A stretch of DNA of 61,434 nucleotides from positions 1 to 61,434 of the forward strand of contig SABN01000005.1 in NCBI GenBank assembly GCA_009928955.1, read 5' to 3'. Source of the DNA: Opitutia bacterium. GTDB lineage: Bacteria > Verrucomicrobiota > Kiritimatiellia > CAIQIC01 > Lenti-01. A program made the position numbers and the translations under genes. Below, piece after piece: positions 20,473-28,180 of the stretch. Position 1 is the first letter of the stretch, and the number at the start of each line of letters is the position of its first letter. Below the pieces are notes generated by a model that ran no database searches, was not told where the DNA came from, and saw only the letters and a list, made by a program, of their open reading frames with translations.

Positions 20473-21172
20473 TCAGAATCCCCCCCTGTGTTTTGTCCAT
20501 CCGTCTGCCGGCCAGGCCGTCACGGATTTCCCGCGCGCCGCGAGGATGGGCTTGGCGATCTTCTGGAGTTCGATCACGACCTTGACCTTCCCGGGCCAGG
20601 ACAGCTTGCGCTGCTTCGCCCGATAGGCGTCCTTGCCCGCCGGGGCCCCGGCCACCGGTATGCGCTTCGGGTCCATTGCGAAACCCTTTCCATCCATCCA
20701 TCCATGGCGCGACAGAATTCCGTCCAGGCGCTTCCGGTCCAGCACGCCGGCATCCAGAAACATCTGCACCCGCTGGCGGTCTTTCGCGCGGCCAGCCTGC
20801 ACGGCCACGGCGACGAGATGTTCGGGGGCGATCACCCGCGTGGGGACGTCTTCGTACGGCACGTCCCGGGCCTGCGCCAAGGCTTCGTCCAACAAGGGCG
20901 TGCGCGCCGGGAGGGGGACCGGGATCCCCGCCACCATTACGCACTCCTCCCGCGCCGGATATCCGCGCTGGGCGAGTTCCTTTTACAGCGGAGCCGGCGT
21001 CACCAGCCCGCCCGCTTCCGGCAGGACAACGAACACGTCCAGATCGAAGGTGGTGAACGGCTCGACATAGCAGATCGCCCCCATGGCGCCGCCGATGGCA
21101 AACCGGCCGATCCCGCCATCCCGCTCCCATCCATTCAACGCCTGAAGCGCCTTCTTCACGCCTGTTATGTGC
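20473..21172 (-). pseudogene. Decayed second copy of the nucleotidyltransferase / 58-aa partner module
   Basis: MKKALQALNGWERDGGIGRFAIGGAMGAICYVEPFTTFDLDVFVVLPEAGGLVTPAPL* then continued homology MVAGIPVPLPART...; premature TAA where copy 1 has TAC. Confidence 0.75.
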
Positions 21173-21555
21173 CACACTCCAATGCCGCCTCGCCCCCCCA
21201 AAAAAAGGGAGCCGCGCTTCTCGTTTCCGCTCACCCCGATCCCTTCACCACGGAGCTCACAGAGTCCGATCCCGAGGAGAAGCCCCCACGCCTGCGGCTT
21301 GGCAAGCCATGCCTGCGGCTCGACAAGCCCTGTGGTGAAATTCCCCTCCCCCTTACGCGCCATTCCCGCCGCAGGCGGGCAGGCGCGTGGTTCGCAGTTG
21401 AAACGGCGGTTCCCCGCCCCGCCGCCCCTGCCCACATTCATGCCAACCCGGACTTGGGTTTCCCCCTCGCCATTTCTCCCCCTTCCGCGCCCGGCGTCAC
21501 GCGGAGGTTGTCCGCCGGCGCCGGGCGGGATAGGGTATGCGGCGAGGAGGCGAAT

Positions 21556-22386
21556 ATGCGCAGGAATGAAACGGAAGCCGGGATGCGGGATTGGCAGCAG
21601 CGATTGTTCGCCACCTTCTTCCAGCCGCAGACGGCCTCGGGCCGGGCGTTCGAACTGGTCCTGCTGGCGGCGATCCTGGCGAGCATCGCCACGGTGATGC
21701 TGGAGAGCGTGGCGAGCTTCCGGGCGGCGCACGGCGTTTTGCTCCGCCGGCTGGAATGGGGGTTCACGGCGCTGTTCACCGCGGAGTATGCGCTGCGGCT
21801 GCTGTGCCTGAAGCGTCCGCATCGCTATGCCTTCAGCTTTTTCGGGATCGTGGATTTGCTGGCGGTGGTGCCGACATATCTGGCCTTGGTGGCGGGGGGC
21901 ACGCACTACTTCCTGGTGGTGCGGGTGATCCGGATGCTGCGGGTGTTCCGCCTCCTGAAACTGGGGCGGTATCTGCAGGCGGGGGACACGCTCTGGCTGG
22001 CGCTCCGGGCGGCGCGGCAGAAGATCGCGGTCTTCCTGATGGCGGTGCTGACGCTGGTGGTCCTGATCGGGACGCTGATGTATCTGGTCGAAGGACCGGA
22101 GACGGGGTTCACGAGCATCCCCACAAGCATCTATTGGGCGATCGTGACGCTGACGACGGTGGGCTACGGGGACATTGCGCCGCAGACGGTCGCGGGACAG
22201 GCGCTGGCGGCGCTGGTGATGATTTTGGGCTACAGCATCATCGCGGTGCCAACGGGAATCATGACGGTGGAGATGGGACGGGTGCCGCGCCCGGAGGCCG
22301 GGGCGGGGCGGGCGTGCGCCGCGTGCGGGGCCCCGGGGCACGATGCGGACGCGGCGTTCTGCAAGCGTTGCGGCGCGCGGCTGTAG
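21556..22386 (+). CDS. Voltage-gated potassium channel-like protein with C-terminal zinc ribbon
   Basis: Six-TM ion_trans pattern, S4 VVRVIRMLRVFRLLKLGRY, selectivity filter TLTTVGYGD, C-terminal CAACG...CKRCGARL. Confidence 0.92.
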   Translation: MRRNETEAGMRDWQQRLFATFFQPQTASGRAFELVLLAAILASIATVMLESVASFRAAHGVLLRRLEWGFTALFTAEYALRLLCLKRPHRYAFSFFGIVDLLAVVPTYLALVAGGTHYFLVVRVIRMLRVFRLLKLGRYLQAGDTLWLALRAARQKIAVFLMAVLTLVVLIGTLMYLVEGPETGFTSIPTSIYWAIVTLTTVGYGDIAPQTVAGQALAALVMILGYSIIAVPTGIMTVEMGRVPRPEAGAGRACAACGAPGHDADAAFCKRCGARL

Positions 22387-22678
22387 GAGGGGCGGCGCGG
22401 CGGGACGCCAAAGAACAACGGGGTCAATCAAGAGGGCCCCCATCCGAGGTTCCGGTGCGTCCCGAGGCGGATCGGGTTGGGCGATGGTTGGTGGTTCGTC
22501 GCATCGGTCCCCAACCCACCGTGTCCATGCCTGCGGCTTGGCAAACTCTGTGGCAAGATTTTCACGGCCCCGTTCGCGGCCTTCGCGAAATTCGCAGTTG
22601 AAAAGGCTGTTCCCCGCCCCGGCCATGGGATAGGGTTCTGTCCCGAGGCAACGGCACAACCACAACCGGAGAAATCCC

Positions 22679-22795
22679 ATGGGCGACCAAAAAGGCAAAA
22701 AGGAAAAGGCCAAAGCGCAGAAGCAGCACGCCGCCAAGAACGCGAAGGAACAGCAGCAGAAACAAAGCAAGCTGCCGCAGGCTCGCAAGCCCTAG
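22679..22795 (+). CDS. Candidate 38 aa highly basic small protein
   Basis: MGDQKGKKEKAKAQKQHAAKNAKEQQQKQSKLPQARKP*; CGGAGAAATCCC upstream; not in the ORF track. Confidence 0.5.
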   Translation: MGDQKGKKEKAKAQKQHAAKNAKEQQQKQSKLPQARKP

Positions 22796-22998
22796 GCCGC
22801 GGGCCAACCCCGCGGATCCCTTCGCCGTCCCTGCGGGGGCAGTCAGGATTTGCGAGATTCTCAGGATGGTCAGGACCGAACCCCGGACCCCTCTGCGTTT
22901 CCCGTCCCGTGAAATCCTGTGAATCCTGCTTGCGCTTGCTTTGGCTTTTGCTTCATGCCTTCCATATGGTTCGTTGTTGGCCCTGCCATTTCCCCATC

Positions 22999-23241
22999 AT
23001 GAACTCCGCTTCCGAATCCGAACGCAACCGGGGCCCCCAGCCCATCGCGCAGCTCTTGGCGAAGCACGAACTCAAGGCCGGCGATCTGGTGGAAGCCTCC
23101 ACCGAGCACATCACCCGCAAGATGGTCATCCGCGCCTGCAAGGGCCGCTGGCTCACCCCCCACGTCAAATCCAAGATCCTCCGCGCCCTGAACCAGGTCT
23201 CGGACGAGACCTACGCGCTCGAAAACCTGTTCAATTACTGA
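22999..23241 (+). CDS. Conserved-looking hypothetical protein (80 aa)
   Basis: MNSASESERNRGPQPIAQLLAKHELKAGDLVEASTEHITRKMVIRACKGRWLTPHVKSKILRALNQVSDETYALENLFNY; soluble, compact, good codon usage. Confidence 0.6.
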   Translation: MNSASESERNRGPQPIAQLLAKHELKAGDLVEASTEHITRKMVIRACKGRWLTPHVKSKILRALNQVSDETYALENLFNY

Positions 23242-23332
23242 TCGATCTTCGCCCCCCCCACCTGCCGCCCCCAGACCGTTTTGCCATGGGGAACGCGCTC
23301 CGACTTCTCCCCCGATGGCCCCGTCCCGTTCT

Positions 23333-24994
23333 TCATTTCTTCTGCTGGCGAAAGGCGTGTCCGAGTTGCCTCAAGCCGGCGGAACAATCGCGATTGGGCA
23401 GCCAGGCTTCGATGAGATGGAACTTGTCTTTGTTGCGCCGCGCGCCGTCGAGGGCGGCGGCCAGTTCCTCTTCCGTGGTCGCGCGGACGCCGATGGAGGC
23501 GTCGCCCGCGCAGTCGAACACGCGGGGAAGCTCGGAGTAGCGCCACATCTGGATGTCGTTGTAGGCTCCGTCCTCGTGGAGCTCGCGTTCGACGAGGTAG
23601 CCGTCGTTGTTGATGACGACCACGATGGCGGGACACCGCTGGCGGATCAGCGTGGAGAGCTCCTGCACGGTCATCTGCAGCGCGCCATCGCCGGTCAGCA
23701 CGACCGGGCGCTTGCCGGGCCGGGCCAGCCCGACGCCGAGCGCGGCGGGCGTGCAGTACCCGATGGCCGCATAGTAGGTCTGCACGATGAAGTTTTCGGC
23801 CTCCTCGATCATGAATTCCGGGGCGGCGCAAAAGGCGTCGCCGGGCTCGGCCAGCAGCACCATGTCGTCGTCGAGGAATCCGTCCAGGCATTCGTAGAGG
23901 CGCGGCGCGGTCAATCCGCACGCGGGGCGCGGCGCGAAGACCGGCTTGAGCGTCCGCCCCGGCGCGGGATGCGATTCGAGGTAGGACCGCGGCCGCAGCG
24001 CGGAGGCCAGCGCGCGGACGAAGTCGCCCAACTGCACGCCGTCGTAGACGCGGGGACCGATGCGCACCCGCCCCCCGCCCGCGGACACGACGCGGCTTTC
24101 GTCGAAGTTCACGCTGAAGAGCCCCGTGTCCAGGTCGGTCATCCACACGCCGAGCGAGAGCAGGCAATCCGATTCCTCGACCTGCCGGCGCACGCTTTCC
24201 CGGCTCCAGCCGCCCTGGTAGATGCCGACGAACTGGGGATGGAACTCCGGCAGCAGGCTCTTGCTGCTGAGCATCGTGGCGAACGGAATCTCCACCGTCT
24301 CGACCAGACGCAGCGCGTCGGGTCCGAGCCGCTGCCGCGCCAGTTCCACGCCGATGAGCGCTGCAGGATGCGCCGCGCCGTCAAACCGCTTGGCCGCCTC
24401 GGCCACGCATTCAGCCAGAACCGCCGGATCGGTCGCGGCAACGGGCGGGACCAGATCAGACGCAGGCCGGCGGCAGGGCGCGCGCGCGATGTCGGCCGGC
24501 AATTCGAGGTAGCCCGGCAGCTTGCGGGCCACGCATTGCGCGACAACGCGGTCGATTTCCGCCGGCGCGGTCTCGGGATCGGTCAGGAGCGCGGCGGCGA
24601 CCGTGATCTTCCGAAAGACCTCCAGCTGGAGCTGGTAGTTGGCCACCAGATGATGCACCAGCGCGCCCGCCTCCCGGCGCCGCGCCGGCGGGGCGCCGGA
24701 CACCACGATCAGCGGCACCTGCTCGGCGTAGGCGCCCGCCACGGCGTTGACGATGCTCAGTCCGCCCACGCCGTAGGTCACCACCGCCCCGCCGAGGCCG
24801 TTCATGCGGGCGTAGCCGTCGGCCGCGTAGCCCGCGTTCAATTCGTTGCAGGTGCCGACCCAGCGGATGGGACTGGCCAGGACCTCGTCGAGAAAATCCA
24901 ACACGTAGTCGCCGGGCACGCCGAACAAATGCCCGACGCCGGCCTGATGCAGGCGATCCAGGATATAGCGCGAGACCGTGTATGACTTCTCCAT
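23333..24994 (-). CDS. TPP-dependent 2-oxoacid decarboxylase (pyruvate/indolepyruvate decarboxylase family)
   Basis: HLFGVPGDYVLDFLD, GTCNELNAGYAADGYAR, GVGGLSIVNAVAGAYAE, TPP motif GDGALQMTVQELSTL...VVINNDGYLVER. Confidence 0.92.
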   Translation of the reverse strand: MEKSYTVSRYILDRLHQAGVGHLFGVPGDYVLDFLDEVLASPIRWVGTCNELNAGYAADGYARMNGLGGAVVTYGVGGLSIVNAVAGAYAEQVPLIVVSGAPPARRREAGALVHHLVANYQLQLEVFRKITVAAALLTDPETAPAEIDRVVAQCVARKLPGYLELPADIARAPCRRPASDLVPPVAATDPAVLAECVAEAAKRFDGAAHPAALIGVELARQRLGPDALRLVETVEIPFATMLSSKSLLPEFHPQFVGIYQGGWSRESVRRQVEESDCLLSLGVWMTDLDTGLFSVNFDESRVVSAGGGRVRIGPRVYDGVQLGDFVRALASALRPRSYLESHPAPGRTLKPVFAPRPACGLTAPRLYECLDGFLDDDMVLLAEPGDAFCAAPEFMIEEAENFIVQTYYAAIGYCTPAALGVGLARPGKRPVVLTGDGALQMTVQELSTLIRQRCPAIVVVINNDGYLVERELHEDGAYNDIQMWRYSELPRVFDCAGDASIGVRATTEEELAAALDGARRNKDKFHLIEAWLPNRDCSAGLRQLGHAFRQQKK

Positions 24995-25301
24995 GGCCGT
25001 TCTCCCTTTTTGGACAGTCTAGCCGCAGGGCGCGTGGAGATCAATCCGGGAGCGCCACGATCTGCCGGCCACGGTCGCCACGGTCGCCGAAGCACCCCTC
25101 CGCGGATCCGGCCCCTCCCGAGCCGGATCAGATGGGTGAGTCGTGGATGGTTCGTCGTGGGAGGCCAGCCCCCCTCCCCCGCGCCTTCGACCTCCCTCTC
25201 ACTACGCGGCTGGCCACAGACTCTGGTCCCGGCGCATTTTCCAGGCCTCTTTGACATTCTGCCATCCTGCGGTAATTTTATCGGTCAATCTGGACACCCA
25301 T

Positions 25302-25739
25302 ATGAAAACGAGCCCAACCATCCAAGAACCGTCTCAAACCGACACTTTTCCGACCTCCGCGGCTCAATCCCTCGCCGCCCGGCTGGGTCTGGGCGCGCCC
25401 AGCGACCGGCCGCCCGCCATCGTCCTGACCGGAAAGGCGCTGGCGGCGCTGCGGCGGATCGAGCGGCCCGCAGGCTCGTTTTTACGGATCGGCGTCGTGG
25501 CCGGCGGCTGCTCCGGGCAGACCTATTCCGCCGCCGTGGACACGGAAGGCGATCCCGCCGACCTCCCGCTCTATGAGTCCGGCCCGCTGCGGATCGTGAC
25601 CGATCCGAAAAGCGCGGCCTATCTGGACGGCCTGCACATCGACTACAGCGACGATTTGATCCGGTCCGGATTCCGTTTCAGCAATTCCAAGGCCGGCGGC
25701 TCGTGCGGCTGCGGCGCCAGTTTCAAGGCGGCCCCATGA
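25302..25739 (+). CDS. IscA/HesB-family iron-sulfur cluster assembly protein
   Basis: LTGKALAALRRI...LRIGVVAGGCSGQTYSAAVD...SGFRFSNSKAGGSCGCGASF with the three conserved Cys. Confidence 0.9.
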   Translation: MKTSPTIQEPSQTDTFPTSAAQSLAARLGLGAPSDRPPAIVLTGKALAALRRIERPAGSFLRIGVVAGGCSGQTYSAAVDTEGDPADLPLYESGPLRIVTDPKSAAYLDGLHIDYSDDLIRSGFRFSNSKAGGSCGCGASFKAAP

Positions 25740-25948
25740 GCGTGCAACCCCTCGACCTGACCGGCGGCAAGTCCGTCTACTGCCTCAACCAGCAACAACT
25801 CGACCGCGCCCTGGCGCTGTTCCAGGAAGACTCCCCGGCCGGCGCGCGCATTCGCGCGACCGTCGCCCGGCTCGAAGCCGAAGGCACCCGCAACGAGCGG
25901 GCGGCGATCGCGTTCGTCCTGATCCAGCATCTCCAGGCCTCGGCATGA
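25736..25948 (+). CDS. Small hypothetical protein translationally coupled to the IscA-like gene
   Basis: ATGA overlap; 70 aa MSVQPLDLTGGKSVYCLNQQQLDRALALFQEDSPAG... Confidence 0.65.
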   Translation: MSVQPLDLTGGKSVYCLNQQQLDRALALFQEDSPAGARIRATVARLEAEGTRNERAAIAFVLIQHLQASA

Positions 25949-25999
25949 GCGGGCCAGATCGGATCGTTTGCCACCGCTGAATCCCCCTTTTTCCCGACC

Positions 26000-26938
26000 A
26001 TGCCTGAATTGCCCGAAGTCGAAACCGTCGTCCGCGACTTGAACGCGGCCGCGCTCGCCGGCCTGCGCGTGGTCAACGCCCGCGTGCTCTGGAAGCGATC
26101 GATCGCCGCGCCCGCCGGGTCCCGGTTCGCGACGAGAATCCGAGGCCTCGAGATCCAACATCTTTCGCGGCGCGGCAAGTTCATCGTGGCGCAACTCTCC
26201 AAGGGGTTCACGCTTCTGGTCCACTTGCGGATGAGCGGCCGCCTGCGCGTCGCCGCCCCGTCCGCGAAAACCAGCCGCGGCGCCCACGCGCGCGTCGTTT
26301 TCCGGTTGAGCGACGGGCGCGAATTGCGGTTTTCCGACCCCCGCAAGTTCGGGCGCCTTTGGCTGGTGCGCGATCCGGCCGCCGTGCTGGGAAAACTGGG
26401 GCCGGAGCCGTTCGCGATGCCTGCGGCCGCGTTCTCGGCCTTGGTTTCGGCGCGGTCGCGCCTGCTCAAGCCGCTGCTGCTCGATCAAACGCTCATCGCC
26501 GGGATCGGCAACATCTATTCGGACGAGGCCCTCTGGGAGGCGCGGCTGCATCCCCAACGGAAATCGGATTCGCTGTCGGCCCGCGAGGCGGCGACCCTGC
26601 TCCGGGCGATCCAGCGCGTGCTGCGCCGCGGCATCCGCAATCTGGGAACGACGCTCGGCGCCGGGAAAACCCACTTCGTCCTGCCGCGCGGCGGAAGCGG
26701 CCGCAACCAAGAGCACTTGTCCGCCTACGGCCAAACGGGAGAGCCCTGTCCGCGGTGCGGAACGAAAATCCAGCGGATTCTCGTCGGTCAACGGTCCACG
26801 CATCTATGTCCGGCGTGCCAGCCCCGGCCGCGCCTTGATCGCGCCAAGCCGCCGGGCGTTCCGGTTCCGCGCGCGCTGCGCGGCTATTCCGTTCCGGCGG
26901 CCAACGGAGTGGCGCGCAAATCGGGGCGATCGAAATAG
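26000..26938 (+). CDS. mutM: Formamidopyrimidine-DNA glycosylase
   Basis: MPELPEVETVVRDL, LLLDQTLIAGIGNIYSDEALWEARLHP, C-terminal zinc finger CPRCGTKIQRILVGQRSTHLCPACQ. Confidence 0.97.
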   Translation: MPELPEVETVVRDLNAAALAGLRVVNARVLWKRSIAAPAGSRFATRIRGLEIQHLSRRGKFIVAQLSKGFTLLVHLRMSGRLRVAAPSAKTSRGAHARVVFRLSDGRELRFSDPRKFGRLWLVRDPAAVLGKLGPEPFAMPAAAFSALVSARSRLLKPLLLDQTLIAGIGNIYSDEALWEARLHPQRKSDSLSAREAATLLRAIQRVLRRGIRNLGTTLGAGKTHFVLPRGGSGRNQEHLSAYGQTGEPCPRCGTKIQRILVGQRSTHLCPACQPRPRLDRAKPPGVPVPRALRGYSVPAANGVARKSGRSK

Positions 26939-27912
26939 GCCGCGAAATAGGCCGCGATGTCCGGATCGCGGATCACCACGCAGGTCTCGTTGCGCCGTTC
27001 GATGGCGTCGTAGCCCCAGTTGGCGGAGCCGATGACCACGCGGTCGTCGGCGAGGATCATCTTGGCGTGCGTCGTGACTTTTTCCGCGTCGTCGTAGACG
27101 GCGACCCCGGCGGCGGCCAGATACTGCTTGGCGGGGGCGTTCACCGCGTTGAGCGTCGCGTTGTAGTCGCTGAGATCCATGGCCACGGCCACGTCGACGC
27201 CGCGCCCATGCGCGGCGGCCAGCGCCTCGACCAGCTGGTTGACTTTGCTGCCCGAGTACTTCGGATCGTACTTGATGCCGTACATGACGACGCGGATCCG
27301 CTGCGTGGCCGAGTTCAGCAATCCCAGCACTTCCGGAAAATACTGGCGGTTCACGAGGGTCTTCACGGCGCCCGATCCAACGGACGGCAGCTCCGGCTCC
27401 GCGAAACTGTCCGCCCACAATGCGGCGACGTAGCGCCCGAACCGGTCGGCGAGGACCGGATCATCCAGCCGGACGTTGGTTTCGTTGTTGTTGCCCATGG
27501 AATTGCCGGTCCAGTTGGTGGAGCCCAGCAGGACGATCCGCCCGTCCACCACCACCAACTTGCTGTGCAGCATCTTTGCGGGCGTGTCCAGCTTGGCCTC
27601 CACGCCCAGCGCGAGCAACCGCTCGATGGCGGCGGCGTTGAAGTCCACGCCGTCGTCCAGCAGCCCCCGCACCCGCACCCCGCGCTTCGCGGCCGCCGCC
27701 AGCGCGGCTTCGATGGCCCGCACCGCGCGGTCGTCGTGCATTTCGAGTTGCAGGAATTCGATCGAGTTCGTCGCGGCGTTGATCAGGTCCAGCACCGCCG
27801 GCAGGTATTCCCGATTGACGACCGGCTGGATCGTCGGCCCCGCCCAAGTGGATGAAGCGGCGTTGAACAACAGGAAACACCCTGCGATGCGGCGGAACAA
27901 GTGAAGGTTCAT
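26884..27912 (-). CDS. Phospholipase D-family protein (two HKD motifs)
   Basis: LHSKLVVVDGRIVLLGSTNWTGNS and THAKMILADDRVVIGSANWGYDA; signal peptide. Confidence 0.92.
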   Translation of the reverse strand: MNLHLFRRIAGCFLLFNAASSTWAGPTIQPVVNREYLPAVLDLINAATNSIEFLQLEMHDDRAVRAIEAALAAAAKRGVRVRGLLDDGVDFNAAAIERLLALGVEAKLDTPAKMLHSKLVVVDGRIVLLGSTNWTGNSMGNNNETNVRLDDPVLADRFGRYVAALWADSFAEPELPSVGSGAVKTLVNRQYFPEVLGLLNSATQRIRVVMYGIKYDPKYSGSKVNQLVEALAAAHGRGVDVAVAMDLSDYNATLNAVNAPAKQYLAAAGVAVYDDAEKVTTHAKMILADDRVVIGSANWGYDAIERRNETCVVIRDPDIAAYFAAYFDRPDLRATPLAAGTE

Positions 27913-28180
27913 GGCCAGCCATTCTAGCCGCCATCGGCGTCCGCCGCCATCCGAAAAACCAGCGGCCGACCCTCCCGCGCCTGGCCTCCGATCTCCGTCC
28001 TCCGAAATCCCCCCGTCCTACTTGGCGCGATCGACTTGGCCAGATCGCTTTGCACGCCCCCCTCGGCCCCTCCGAACGAACCGTCGGCCCGGCTCCCATC
28101 CCGCCCGGATGTCCATCCCCTTGCGGTGAATTGCCTCCTCATTTTTTGCAATCCCTACAATGTCAGTTTAGATTGCGCCC

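Noticed and set aside
20209-21555. N-terminal 450 residues of the 725-aa ORF preceding the potassium channel
   Set aside because: Open frame runs antisense through the degenerate NTase module and intergenic repeats; the channel start at 21556 is the plausible one.
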